Positions 17,331 through 27,061 are shown, numbered from the stretch's first letter. The stretch: 64,000 bases of DNA from a bacterium (GCA_031082185.1 JAVHLI010000005.1:124001-188000), one strand, 5' to 3'. A program made the numbers and translations. Notes: a model not told the origin generated them from the sequence alone.

Positions 17331-19434
17331 CTAGATCACGAGCACACTGAAGTCGGCGATCCTCTTGAAACTGCCGGACACCATTTCCAACAGGGCCAGG
17401 CGGTTCTCGCGGAGCACCGGATCGGGCGCGTTCACGAGCACCTTGTCGAAGAAACCGTCTATTGAGTCTGCCATGGCCGCGATCTCCTCCAGGGCCAGCG
17501 AGTAGTGCCTGGAGTCCGCGGCCTCCGTCAACCTGGGATGGGCCCGGCACCACGCACGGTGGAGCTCGATCTCCGCCGGCTCCGCGAGCAGCTCCTCCCG
17601 GAACTCCCTCGGAACCCCCGTGCCCGCTTGAATCAGGATGCGGTGAACCCTCAGGTAGCCCGTCGCAAGAAGCGACATCGCGGGTAGCGAGCGGAACTCG
17701 TGCAGAGAGCGCGCGCGGGCGACGAGATCGGGAACGTCATCGGCACCCACCGCGGCCACCGCGTTGATCGTATCGTAGGCGATGCCATCGTCGACCAGCA
17801 TGCCCTGGAGCCGCTGTCGCACGATTCTTAGGCAGGTTTCCACGGCTTGGGCGCGGGCCTCATCCGGCGCGTTGAACATCAGGGCGGCCTGGTCGAACAA
17901 CTGTCGAAGGGAGATCGTCAGGCCCCCTTCCCGGAGGACGGCCGTAACCCCGGCCGCGGCCCGACGGAGGCCGTGGGGATCCTGGGATCCGCTGGGTTCA
18001 AGTCCGGCCAGTACGGCGCCGGCCAGCAGCACTGCGCGGTCGGCCACCGACAGCAGCGCCCCTGGTATGCTGCGCGGCAGGTCCGCGCCGGCGCCCCTGG
18101 GGCCGTAGTGCTCCAGAACGGCAGCTGCGACTCCTGCGGTCTCGCCTCTCTCCTTCGCGTAGATGCCTCCGATCGTACCCTGTAGCTCCGGAAACTCCCT
18201 CACAAGGGACGTTGTCAGATCGGCCTTGCACAGCTCCGCGGCCCGATCCAACGTGTGGCGGTCCTGCTCCGAGATGCCGGCGGCACCGGCCAGCCATCCG
18301 GCCAGGCGGCGCACCCGCGCCACATGGTCGGCCATCGTCCCCAGCCCCGTGATGTGGGCGATGCGGACCAGTGCCTCGTTCCATTGCTCGAAGCCACCCC
18401 GGCGGTCTTCCTCCAGAAAGAACCGTGCGTCCTGGAGCCGGGCCCGCACCACCCACTCGTGGCCGGTGCGCACCGTGTCCAGGTGGGAACTCCCACCGTC
18501 CCGAACCGTGACGAACGCGGGCATCAGGGCGCCCGAGCCATCCACGATGCCGAAACACTTCTGATGGTGCTGCAGCGTCACCAGGACCACGACGGGCGGC
18601 AGCGCCGCGACAAGTGCCGGATCAAACGTCCCAAGCACCGGGGTGGGGTGCTCGGTGGACCACACCAGCTCATCGAGGAGCGCCGGGTCAAGCACCGGCC
18701 GGCCGCCCATGGCGCCGGCCAGCGCGGTGGCGCCGCCGGCTATGCGGGCGCGCCGCTCCTCCTGGGACAGCACAACGTACGCCTGCCTCGCGGTGTCTTC
18801 GTAGGCAGCCGCCTCCCGGACGGTGAGTGGGCCAGGTGTCAGGAAACGGTGCCCGGCGGTGCGCCGCCCTGCCCGGATGCCGGCGATCTCCAGCGGGATA
18901 ACCCGTCCATCCAGCAGGGCAACAACCCACCTAATGGGGCGGCCGAAGCGGAAACCGTGCGCCGCCCACCGCATCGTCTTGGGGAACGAGAGGCCCGCCA
19001 CCAGGCGCGGCAACAGCTCGCCGAGAACATCCGTTGCCTGGCGCCCCGCCTCCCGCACCTCGGCAACCACGTACCGGCCGCCTTGGACCTCTAGCACCCG
19101 TAAGGACTCCACCGGAACTCCCTGGGACCGTGCAAATCCCAGTGCCGCATGCGTGGGCTGCCCCGCCGCATCGTAGGCGACCCTGGCCGCGGGACCGCGC
19201 ACCTGGGCGACCAAGTCGCGCTGCAAGGTACCTAGTCCGTCTGCAATCAGCACGAGTCGGCGCAGCGTGCCGGTGGTATGCACACGTTCGGCGTCCAGCC
19301 GCGCGTCCGCCAGCGCGGTCGTCGCGTCGCGCTGCAACTGCTCCAGCGCAGGGCGCACCGCTGCCGGTGGAAGCTCCTCGGTCCCGATCTCCAGGAGCAG
19401 CCGATCTGAGGAAGACCGCGCTACGGCGGATCGC

Positions 19435-19442
<8 letters not shown>
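17331..19442 (-). CDS. glyS: Glycyl-tRNA synthetase beta subunit
   Basis: This is the beta subunit of the alpha2beta2 bacterial GlyRS; it supplies tRNA binding and an HD-like and anticodon-binding region. The N-terminus [12 protein letters not shown] and the TMRW / [13 protein letters not shown] segment are family hallmarks. The 703-residue length is normal. The C-terminal part contains [21 protein letters not shown]. The start overlaps the glyQ stop by 8 nt, so the two subunits should be made together under the upstream T-box. Confidence 0.97.
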
Positions 19443-20334
<892 letters not shown>

Positions 20335-20340
20335 GCACAA

Positions 20341-20458
20341 GAAGAGAGCCCCGTCTCAGGGACGGAGGCTCCGCGGTTCCACCCTGATTCCCTGGGCGGC
20401 CTGATACCCCGAGCCGCACCTGTTCGCACCGTCGTACAGATGCGGCTGCGTGGAATAC
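20341..20458 (-). promoter_or_regulatory. Compact glycine T-box riboswitch upstream of glyQS
   Basis: The conserved T-box bulge sequence AGGGTGGAACCGCGG is at 20385-20371. Its UGGA would pair with a tRNA ending UCCA, as tRNA-Gly (U73) does. The whole leader is only about 120 nt. Stem I is a simple hairpin: a 6-bp base (20457-20452 with 20410-20405, two G-U pairs) and a perfect 12-bp helix (20447-20436 with 20423-20412, one G-U pair). The 12-nt terminal loop (20435-20424) contains the Gly codon GGU at 20430-20428. A terminator-like hairpin (20370-20347) follows, with a weakly U-rich tail. Canonical Stem I features (AGUA internal loop) are missing. Confidence 0.85.
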
Positions 20459-20464
20459 TTCGCT

Positions 20465-20493
20465 ATTCTATCAATCGCACTGGATCGGGTCAA
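20465..20493 (-). promoter_or_regulatory. glyQS promoter
   Basis: TTGACC at 20493-20488 and TAGAAT at 20470-20465 are separated by exactly 17 nt. The predicted transcript start near 20458 falls directly before the Stem I hairpin. This supports the short T-box being the entire leader. Confidence 0.8.
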
Positions 20494-20498
20494 CGCGC

Positions 20499-20753
20499 CT
20501 AGCCGATACCCAGCGGCTCCTCGTCGCGGGAGCACCGGCGAATTGAGGGAACCGGGAGGGCCGAAACCACCGCGGCGGCGGCGAACGCCACCAACCCCGC
20601 AACCGCCCACGACATCGGCAGCTCGATCACGTCCGACTCCGTCTTGAGGCGCACAACGGAAGCCGCCCCGGGCTGGACCACGCCGCGGGCTTCGGCAAGG
20701 GCAGCGCCCAGGTCTATGATTGCCTTCCGCGCCCGGTCGAGATCAATGTCCAT
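20499..20753 (-). CDS. Small single-pass membrane protein of unknown function
   Basis: The 84-residue protein has an amphipathic N-terminal half (about 1-48) and one strong hydrophobic segment (about 48-68, MSWAVAGLVAFAAAAVVSAL). A short basic and acidic tail follows. A very good Shine-Dalgarno (GAGGAGG) lies 8 nt before the ATG, which supports it as real. A TATAGT at 20798-20793, inside the recO 3' end, may provide its own promoter. I recognise no family. It sits between recO and the glyQS leader. Confidence 0.6.
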   Translation of the reverse strand: MDIDLDRARKAIIDLGAALAEARGVVQPGAASVVRLKTESDVIELPMSWAVAGLVAFAAAAVVSALPVPSIRRCSRDEEPLGIG

Positions 20754-20793
20754 GCGGGTACCTCCTCTCTACTCAACCGCTCAACCACGCTGA

Positions 20794-21534
20794 CTATACC
20801 ACAGAGAGCGCTCGAACGACCGCGGGAGATCGCAATCGGGTCTCCCAACACGCCTCCGCGTAGCCAAATAGCAGCCCGGCCACAGCGGACCGCACCACGG
20901 AGGGGGGCACCAGGCGGCGGACCGCAGACGGCTGCGCATCGAGCAGGAACCGCAGAAGGGCCAGCGCAGCTGCCCCTACCGGGATCGCGCGGGGATCCGC
21001 GGATCCGCAGGCGGCGTGCACGCACCCACCCAGCACATTGCTCCAGGCGGCGGCGCCGCGTACACGCTGGCCGCAGGCCGGGCAGCGACTCACCGTGGGA
21101 CGGTGGCCTGTGAGTGCGAGCAGCCTGGCGGCAAACCACAAACCGGCGCACTCGTGGCCGCCTCCCAGCAGGGTCAGGGCGTCGCGCAGCAGCCCGTAGA
21201 CGTCGGGGTGCGGGTGCCTCTCCGCCAGGGCGCGGTCCGCCATCTCAAGCACCACGGCTGCGTAGCCCATGCGTTCGAGATCGTTCCGGAGAGCGGCATG
21301 GGCATCGAGCACCTCCACCTGGGAGACCACGTCGAGCGTACGGCCTTCTGCCACCAGCGCGCGAAACCGCGTCGGAGGCTCCAGGCGGCCGCCCAGCCGG
21401 CTGCGGGGACGCCGCGCGCCCCTGGCCACGAGCACAAGCTTGCCCCGGTCCCGGGAAAGAACCGTAACGAGCCGGTCCGCCTCCCCCAGGTTGCGACGGC
21501 GCAGGACGACGGCCTCTATCTTGTAAAGCCCCAT
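20794..21534 (-). CDS. recO: DNA repair protein RecO
   Basis: RecO loads RecA on SSB-coated DNA in the RecFOR pathway and anneals complementary strands. The N-terminal OB-fold block (YKIEAVVLRRRNLGEADRLVTVLSRDRGK) is characteristic. A four-cysteine zinc site is visible in the C-terminal domain (CPACGQ, then a C...AC pair about 20 residues on). The 246-residue length is normal. The start is 3 nt after the stop of the Nramp-like gene, so recO is probably co-transcribed with the metal transporter unit. Confidence 0.95.
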   Translation of the reverse strand: MGLYKIEAVVLRRRNLGEADRLVTVLSRDRGKLVLVARGARRPRSRLGGRLEPPTRFRALVAEGRTLDVVSQVEVLDAHAALRNDLERMGYAAVVLEMADRALAERHPHPDVYGLLRDALTLLGGGHECAGLWFAARLLALTGHRPTVSRCPACGQRVRGAAAWSNVLGGCVHAACGSADPRAIPVGAAALALLRFLLDAQPSAVRRLVPPSVVRSAVAGLLFGYAEACWETRLRSPAVVRALSVV

Positions 21535-21537
21535 TCC

Positions 21538-22770
21538 TTAGAAGCTCTTCACAAGTAGCATCACGGTCAGTAGGACGAGCAGCACCGTTGTCGTACCGGC
21601 TATGAGGTTGGCGCCACGGCTGTTCACCCGGCTCCCCATGAGGCGCCGGTCGTTGACAAGGCGCAGGATGATCACGAGCACCGCCGGCAAGAGGATGCCG
21701 TTGAGCGCCTGCGACGCAACCATTACCGGAACGAGGGGCAGCCCCGGCCACAGGACGACGAGCGCGCTGCCGGCCAGCACCGCGAGAAACAGGCCGTAGA
21801 ATATGGGCGCCTGCGAAAAGGAACGGTCCAGACCGGCCTCCCAACCGAAGGCCTCGCACACCGCGTAGGCGGTGGACAAGGGGATGATCGCAACCGAGAA
21901 AATGGCGGCGTTGAGCAGACCCAAGGCAAACAGGAGGGAAGCATACTCCCCGGCCAGCGGGGCCAGGGCACGCGCCGCGTCCTCGGCCCGCTCCACCTGG
22001 ATGCCATGAGGGAAGAGCGTGGCAGCGGTGGCGACGATGATCGAGCCCGCGACCAGCGCGGTGATGAGCGCTCCCAGCGTCACGTCCACGCGCTCCAGAC
22101 GAAGGTCGTCCGCGGTCAAACCCTTGTCCACCACCGATGACTGGTGGTAGAACTGCATCCACGGCGCTATGGTCGTACCTATCAACGCGACCAGCAGGAA
22201 CACGTATTCGGGCCCGGGCCGCCAGGTGGGCACCACCGCGGAGCGCAATGCCGTGCCCCAATCCGGACGGGCCAGCACGGCTGAGACGACATACAGCACG
22301 TACATAGCGGACGCGCCCAGGAAGATGCGTTCAACCAGCCGGTAGCCCCCGCGCAACACCAGAACGGCCACTGCCACCGTCACGATCGGAACGCCCACCA
22401 TGCGCGGCAGCCGGAAGATCTCCAGGCTACCGGCCACGCCCGCGAAGTTCCCGATCGTATTGGCCACGTTGGCCAGCAACAGCGCGCCCATGATCGCGGC
22501 GGCCGCCCGGATCCCGAACTGCTCGCGTATGAGGTCGGCCAGTCCCATGCCGGTCACCGCGCCCATGCGCGCCACCATCTCCTGGATGACGATCAGGGCG
22601 ATCAAGGCGACCGGAAGGGACCAGAGCAGGGCGTAGCCAAAATGGGCGCCGGCGGTCGAGTACGTGGCGATGCCGTTGGCATCGTTGTCCACGGCCGCGG
22701 TGATTATCCCGGGGCCCGCCACCGTGAGGAACAGCGCGAGGCCCATCCAGCGGCGTCTGAGCCAGGGCAA
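21538..22770 (-). CDS. Nramp-family transporter, probable Mg2+ (NRMT-like) type
   Basis: The 410-residue protein has about 11 membrane segments in the Nramp/LeuT fold. GPG in TM1 is conserved, but the canonical DPGN metal motif reads DANG (residues 30-33). In TM6 the canonical A-x-x-M-P-H reads T-x-x-A-P-W (about 199-204). The soft methionine that favours Mn2+/Fe2+ is therefore absent. Loss of this methionine relaxes selectivity toward alkaline-earth ions and is a feature of Nramp-related magnesium transporters. The upstream gene, 6 nt away, encodes MgtE-type Mg2+-sensing domains. Mg2+ transport is a strong inference, not proven; Mn2+ transport would be the default family annotation. Confidence 0.8.
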   Translation of the reverse strand: MPWLRRRWMGLALFLTVAGPGIITAAVDNDANGIATYSTAGAHFGYALLWSLPVALIALIVIQEMVARMGAVTGMGLADLIREQFGIRAAAAIMGALLLANVANTIGNFAGVAGSLEIFRLPRMVGVPIVTVAVAVLVLRGGYRLVERIFLGASAMYVLYVVSAVLARPDWGTALRSAVVPTWRPGPEYVFLLVALIGTTIAPWMQFYHQSSVVDKGLTADDLRLERVDVTLGALITALVAGSIIVATAATLFPHGIQVERAEDAARALAPLAGEYASLLFALGLLNAAIFSVAIIPLSTAYAVCEAFGWEAGLDRSFSQAPIFYGLFLAVLAGSALVVLWPGLPLVPVMVASQALNGILLPAVLVIILRLVNDRRLMGSRVNSRGANLIAGTTTVLLVLLTVMLLVKSF

Positions 22771-22776
22771 GCCCGC

Positions 22777-24063
22777 CTACCTCCGCCGCAGTCTGCGGAG
22801 ACGTTCCAAGCGTCGCGGCATTCGCCCGCCCAGGCGCTCGGCCAGGAGATCCATGACGTCGTCCACCAGAACGGTGCCTAGGAGGCGGTCCTCGGCGTCC
22901 AGCACCGGTACGGCCAGGAGATCGTACTTTATCAGCAACGCCGCGGCCGCCTCATCGCTCTCGTCCGAGCGCACCGCTATCACCTCGGGAGAGACGATCT
23001 CGATCACAGGGGTCTGCGGGTCAGCGATGAGCAGCCCCCTCAGCGAGAGAACACCCGCCAGCTTTCCGGCGGCGTCAACCACGTACATGTAGTAGATCGA
23101 CTCGGCGTCAGGGGCCATCTCGCGGAGGTGAGCAATCGCCTGGCCCGCGGAGAAGGAGTCCGGTATGGCGATGAAGTTGGGCGTCATGCGCCCACCAGAC
23201 GATGTCGGCGGGTAGGCGAGCAGCCGGGTGACCTCGGCGCCGGCTTCGGGCTCCATACGGACTATCAGGTCTGAGGCGGTCTCCGCGGGAAGCTCCGCCA
23301 GCGCGTCCGCGGCCTCGTCGGGCTCCATCTCCTCCAGGATATCCGAAGCCCGCTCCGCCGGCAGCGACCGCAGGATGTTGGCCTGTACCTCGGGCTCGGC
23401 CTCCTCCAGCACCTCGGCCGCATCCTCCTGGCTCAGGGCCGACATGACCTCCATGCGCTCTTCCCGATCCATCTCGGTCAGCAGCTCTGCCAGATCGGCC
23501 GGGTGGATTGCCTCCAACCGCTCCCTAGAGATGCGCAGCTTCAGGGGTGTGACCGGTCCGCCCAGCGCGGCCACGACGGTCCACGGCAAGACGTGGTCGG
23601 CGAGCGGGCGTCCAAGTCTACGCAGCATGGACCGTACTGCGCCCTCTGCGCCCAGGCGGCGTAGAAGACCGCTCAGCCCTACGTCCACGCCGGTCAGGTG
23701 AAGCTCGCCGTCGCCTGGGGAGAGAAACAGGTCGTTGACCTTCACGATCCGCAGGCCGTGGGTGTCCACCACCTGCTTGTCCAGCAGGGCTTCCCTCAGG
23801 GGAATCTCGTCGGGCTGCAGGGGGCGCGGGCTGAGGGCGGCCCGTGCGGTGGCGAGCGTGATCGTGGGTTCCAGTGTGCGGACCGCGCTCCAGGGAATCA
23901 GCGCGACGCGAGGACGATCTGCGTCAAGCAGTAGGCCGACGATGCGCGGACGTGTCGGATGGACCTCCGCGGCCAGGTCTGCCAGACGCCCCAGCACGAA
24001 GCCGTCGGCATCCTGCACCCGCCTGCCCAGCAACCGGCTGAAGGGTATGGATGTGACATGCAA
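22777..24063 (-). CDS. PRC-barrel / MgtE N-domain / CBS-pair protein without MgtE membrane domain
   Basis: The 428-residue protein has two PRC-barrel-like N-terminal segments (about 1-75 and 80-125), then an MgtE N domain (about 185-280; HPADLAELL, repeated Leu/Glu helices). The MgtE hallmark LLAYPPTSSGGRMT follows, then a CBS pair (about 293-410). It ends in a basic tail; the five-helix MgtE channel is entirely missing. In MgtE these cytosolic domains bind Mg2+ and close the pore. Here the product is soluble and encoded directly before an Nramp-like transporter, so it may gate that transporter. The start is TTG with AGGAG 7 nt upstream. Confidence 0.85.
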   Translation of the reverse strand: MHVTSIPFSRLLGRRVQDADGFVLGRLADLAAEVHPTRPRIVGLLLDADRPRVALIPWSAVRTLEPTITLATARAALSPRPLQPDEIPLREALLDKQVVDTHGLRIVKVNDLFLSPGDGELHLTGVDVGLSGLLRRLGAEGAVRSMLRRLGRPLADHVLPWTVVAALGGPVTPLKLRISRERLEAIHPADLAELLTEMDREERMEVMSALSQEDAAEVLEEAEPEVQANILRSLPAERASDILEEMEPDEAADALAELPAETASDLIVRMEPEAGAEVTRLLAYPPTSSGGRMTPNFIAIPDSFSAGQAIAHLREMAPDAESIYYMYVVDAAGKLAGVLSLRGLLIADPQTPVIEIVSPEVIAVRSDESDEAAAALLIKYDLLAVPVLDAEDRLLGTVLVDDVMDLLAERLGGRMPRRLERLRRLRRR

Positions 24064-24123
24064 GGGGAGGCTCCTGCGTTGCTTCGTTTGCGCTCATGGA
24101 ACACCCCACTCAGCCTTTGACTA

Positions 24124-24153
24124 AATATACGGGCAGCCGTAGAGGATCGTCAA
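24124..24153 (-). promoter_or_regulatory. Promoter of the MgtE-like / Nramp-like / recO unit
   Basis: TTGACG at 24153-24148 and TATATT at 24129-24124 are separated by 18 nt, giving a start near 24117 and a leader of about 54 nt. That is too short for an M-box Mg2+ riboswitch. The cdd gene on the other side ends at 24191. Confidence 0.65.
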
Positions 24154-24190
24154 GGAAGGGCGGCCGCGACTCACAACGCGGACCGTCCGG

Positions 24191-24571
24191 CTAGTGTGGT
24201 TTGAGGTGGGAGGAATCGAAGGGAAGACTCAGTAGGTCGTCCAGGCGGAAGGCCCGGGGTGCGCCTCTGGGCCCGGCCACGATAACCTCCCGGATCCCAA
24301 ACTCGTGCATCACCTGCCGGCAGGCACCGCAGGGCATGGCAGAGGGGGAGTCCGTGACGACGGCCACCGCGCGCATCCGGCGGTGCCCCTCGGCGACGGC
24401 GCGGTGGATCGCGACGCGCTCGGCGCACAGTGACAGTCCGTACGACGCGTTCTCCACGTTGCACCCCGAGATCACCGCTCCGGACGCGGTCAGTACCGAG
24501 GCCCCCACGGTGTAGCGCGAGTAGGGCGAGTAGGCGCGCCGGCGGGCCGCCCGCGCGGCGCGCACCAGCAT
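24191..24571 (-). CDS. cdd: Cytidine deaminase
   Basis: The 126-residue enzyme deaminates cytidine and deoxycytidine. The zinc and catalytic motifs are intact: CNVENASYGLSLCAER supplies the C-A-E site and PCGACRQ supplies the remaining two cysteines. AYSPYSRYTVGAS near the N-terminus is the substrate-binding block. The start is ATG 24571; the ORF stays open upstream, but that stretch is antisense-like text overlapping DUF502. No good Shine-Dalgarno is visible. It is 53 nt after the DUF502 stop. Confidence 0.93.
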   Translation of the reverse strand: MLVRAARAARRRAYSPYSRYTVGASVLTASGAVISGCNVENASYGLSLCAERVAIHRAVAEGHRRMRAVAVVTDSPSAMPCGACRQVMHEFGIREVIVAGPRGAPRAFRLDDLLSLPFDSSHLKPH

Positions 24572-24624
24572 CTCGAGTGCGGATCCCGACGTCCGCCGTG
24601 AGCCAGCGTCGGAGCGCGACCGCT

Positions 24625-25248
24625 TCAATCGGGACCGCCCGGCGGCAACTGGCTGACCTCGGCCTGGGGCGGCTCCACAATGCCCGCAGAGATGACGAGC
24701 TTCAGAGCGTCCTCCACGCTCATCTCCAGGGGCGTGACCTGGCTCTCGGGCACCAGGCAGAGGAAACCCGTCGTGGGGTTCGGGGTGGTGACCACGAAGA
24801 CATTGATCACCCTCTCCGCGGTCTTCTGCTGCACTTCGCCTCGCGTCTCGCCCGTGACGAACCCCACGGTGTAGAGGCCCTGCCGCGGCCATTCCACCAG
24901 CACGGCCTGCTTGAACGCACCTCGTTTCTGCTGGAGGAGAACACCACTGATCTGCTTGGTGGCCGAGTAAACGATCCTGGCCAGCGGTATGCGCATCATC
25001 AACCCATCGAACACCCGCACCACGCGGCCCCCGATGATGTTGCTGGCCAGTGCGCCCGTCGCGAGGATCAGCAGGATCCCGGCCACCAGGCCCAGCCCCG
25101 GGATTCGAGTCCCAACCATGTAAGTGAAGATCGGACCCAGCAGGTTGTCGAGGAAGCGAAAGAGAGCCAGCAGGACAAACACGGTGACGCCCACCGGCAG
25201 AATCACCAGAAGTCCCGCAACCAGGTGCCTCCGAAAGTGGTGTCGCAT
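24625..25248 (-). CDS. DUF502 family membrane protein
   Basis: The 207-residue protein has two N-terminal membrane segments (about 9-28 and 47-68) and a cytosolic beta-rich domain. The latter contains IPLARIVYSATKQ and the conserved TPNPTTGFLCLVP motif of DUF502. The function in bacteria is unknown; plant homologues (COV/LCV) affect vascular patterning. It starts at the last base of the CBS-protein stop codon, so it is translationally coupled to that gene. Confidence 0.88.
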   Translation of the reverse strand: MRHHFRRHLVAGLLVILPVGVTVFVLLALFRFLDNLLGPIFTYMVGTRIPGLGLVAGILLILATGALASNIIGGRVVRVFDGLMMRIPLARIVYSATKQISGVLLQQKRGAFKQAVLVEWPRQGLYTVGFVTGETRGEVQQKTAERVINVFVVTTPNPTTGFLCLVPESQVTPLEMSVEDALKLVISAGIVEPPQAEVSQLPPGGPD

Positions 25249-26525
25249 CAGTCGTCGGGCTCCGCCCGGGATCCGGCCTTGGTGATCTTCACCTTCTCAA
25301 TGCGCAGGCCGTCGATACACTCCACCGTGAGCTCGACCCCTTCGTAGGCGACCCGGTCGCCGAGCGCCGGCATGTGGCCCAACCGGCTGTACAAGAACCC
25401 GCCGACCGAGTCCACCTCGCCGACCGGCAGCGTAAGCCCCAGAGCCTCGTTCACCTCCTCGATGTGCACCCGCCCGTCGACCAGCGCCTCCCGCTCGTTG
25501 ACGATCTTGATCGGTGCCTCCTCGGAATCGTACTCGTCCTGGATCGGGCCTACGATCTCCTCCAGGAGATCTTCGATCGTCACGAGGCCTGCTGTGCCGC
25601 CGTACTCGTCCACGGCAACGGCCATGTGCATCTTCTTGCGCCGCATCTCCCGGAACAGCTCGTCGACTCGATTGGTCTCATGAACCAGGTAGGCGGGGCG
25701 CATGAAGTCTCGCACCTTGCCGACCAGGCGTCCCTCGCGGAATCCCAACAACAGCTCCTTCACGTGCACCAGGCCGACGATGTTGTCGAAGTTGTCGTCG
25801 TAAACAGGGATGCGCGAATGTCCGTGCTCCCGGACGATGGACAGCAACTCGTCAACCGGCGCGTCGGCTTCAATGCTCACCATGTCTACCCGCGGAACCA
25901 TGACCTCGCGTACCACCGTGTCGCCGAAGGAGATGATCGAGTGAATCATCTCCCGCTCCTCTTGCTCCAGGACCCCCTGCTCCTCGCCGATCTGCACGAG
26001 CATCTGAATTTCTTCAGACGTCACCAGAGAGGCGTCGGGGTGCACGCGGCCGCCAAACAGCCTGGACAGCAGATTCGTAACGAAAGAGATGAGGAGGATC
26101 AAGGGCGCCAGCAGCACCGATAGCCACGTGACGGGACGGGCCGTGGCGAGTGCAACCCCGTCGGCGTGCTGCGCCGCGATGGACTTGGAGACGATCTCCA
26201 CAAGCAGGATGAGGAAGGTCGAGAACACGAAGGCCGCCAGTGATCCGTACTCCGCCCCCAACAGCCCAATGAACGCCGTGGTCGCTACGACGATCAGACC
26301 GGTGTTCACGACGTTATTGCTGATCAGCAGGGCCGACAGGATGCGGGCCGGGCGCTTGATCAGGCTGAGCGCGGTGCGGGCAGCGCGGTTACCCTTCTCC
26401 TCAAGATTCCGGAGCCTCAGGCGGTTGGCGGCGAACAGCGCCGTCTCCGCACCCCAGAAGAACGCCAGGAGCAGCAATAGGAATCCAACAAGGGCCAGCG
26501 TACCCGCATAACTTGACGCGTCCAA
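25248..26525 (-). CDS. CNNM/CorC-type CBS-domain membrane protein
   Basis: The 425-residue protein has the hemolysin-C/CorC (UPF0053) order. A CNNM transmembrane domain (about 1-190) contains GAETALFAANRLRLR. A CBS pair follows (about 205-330; VMVPRVDMVSIEADAP), then a C-terminal CorC_HlyC domain (VDGRVHIEEVNEALGL, GGFLYSRLGHMP). Such proteins are linked to Mg2+ or Co2+ efflux and tolerance. The start is TTG 26525 with no clear Shine-Dalgarno; a consensus TATAAT lies at 26579-26574. With the MgtE-like/Nramp pair 1.2 kb downstream, this region is rich in divalent-cation functions. Confidence 0.9.
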   Translation of the reverse strand: MDASSYAGTLALVGFLLLLLAFFWGAETALFAANRLRLRNLEEKGNRAARTALSLIKRPARILSALLISNNVVNTGLIVVATTAFIGLLGAEYGSLAAFVFSTFLILLVEIVSKSIAAQHADGVALATARPVTWLSVLLAPLILLISFVTNLLSRLFGGRVHPDASLVTSEEIQMLVQIGEEQGVLEQEEREMIHSIISFGDTVVREVMVPRVDMVSIEADAPVDELLSIVREHGHSRIPVYDDNFDNIVGLVHVKELLLGFREGRLVGKVRDFMRPAYLVHETNRVDELFREMRRKKMHMAVAVDEYGGTAGLVTIEDLLEEIVGPIQDEYDSEEAPIKIVNEREALVDGRVHIEEVNEALGLTLPVGEVDSVGGFLYSRLGHMPALGDRVAYEGVELTVECIDGLRIEKVKITKAGSRAEPDD

Positions 26526-26587
26526 GGAGAGTTTTGCCTGCCTTCTTGGCCTGGCGACAGCCCAATCGCCTTGATTATATCACAGAC

Positions 26588-27052
26588 CTACCGTCGCGAA
26601 CCGGCCTGCCAAATGGCCAGAGCCGCGCAGATCAATACCCCAAGCAGTGCAACTACCCGGCCGGCGAACAGGGCATCGGCGCTGCCCATACCGATCGCGA
26701 TCGCCACCGGCGGTCCCAGAGTGACGACGCCCACGAGGGCGGCGCCTACCGCAGCAACCAGCACCGCCGCCGCGCTCATGTCCTTGGCCCGCCCGCCCAG
26801 TGCATCGTGCCGGCCGCCGGCGTGCATATCCACCACCGCCTCCACCGCCGTGTTCAACAGCTCAACGGCCAGCACGCCGGCCATCGCCACAATGAGAACG
26901 GCGGTATCCGAGGCCGGCAGCTCCAGCCACATCACCGCGGCAGAGGCCGCGCACGCGACGAGAACGTGAATCCTCATGGTTCGTTGGGAGACCATGGCCG
27001 CCACCAGCCCACGGCCCGCGTACTCAAAACTCTGCCACAGGGTGTGCCGCAT
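26588..27052 (-). CDS. dgkA: Diacylglycerol / undecaprenol kinase family protein
   Basis: The 154-residue membrane protein has a DgkA fold: a cytosolic amphipathic start (WQSFEYAGRGL), the ELLNTAVEAVVD helix with the catalytic Glu, and AKDMSAAAVLVAAV. In Gram-positive bacteria the family phosphorylates undecaprenol rather than diacylglycerol; which applies here cannot be told. The protein is about 30 residues longer at the C-terminus than E. coli DgkA. The ybeY-dgkA order is a common Gram-positive arrangement. Confidence 0.92.
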   Translation of the reverse strand: MRHTLWQSFEYAGRGLVAAMVSQRTMRIHVLVACAASAAVMWLELPASDTAVLIVAMAGVLAVELLNTAVEAVVDMHAGGRHDALGGRAKDMSAAAVLVAAVGAALVGVVTLGPPVAIAIGMGSADALFAGRVVALLGVLICAALAIWQAGSRR

Positions 27053-27061
27053 GTTCCAACC

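Noticed and set aside
20459-20760. A canonical, longer Stem I for the glycine T-box extending upstream
   Set aside because: A strong promoter at 20493-20465 fixes the start near 20458. The sequence upstream is inside a coding region and lacks AGUA/AGAGAG T-box landmarks.
21538-22770. Straight annotation as Mn2+ transporter MntH
   Set aside because: The DPGN and TM6 methionine signatures are both altered, and the neighbour encodes Mg2+-sensor domains, so a Mn2+-specific label is not supported.
24064-24123. Possible M-box (Mg2+) riboswitch before the MgtE-like gene
   Set aside because: The promoter leaves a leader of only about 54 nt, far shorter than an M-box, and no matching helices are seen.
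24572-24892. N-terminal extension of the cdd frame to 24892
   Set aside because: It would overlap DUF502 by more than 260 nt, and the extra residues resemble out-of-frame text. The cytidine deaminase family starts near ATG 24571.
26574-26579. TATAAT before the CorC-type gene as a definite promoter
   Set aside because: The -10 is perfect, but no convincing -35 is present at 16-18 nt, so it is mentioned only within the gene entry.
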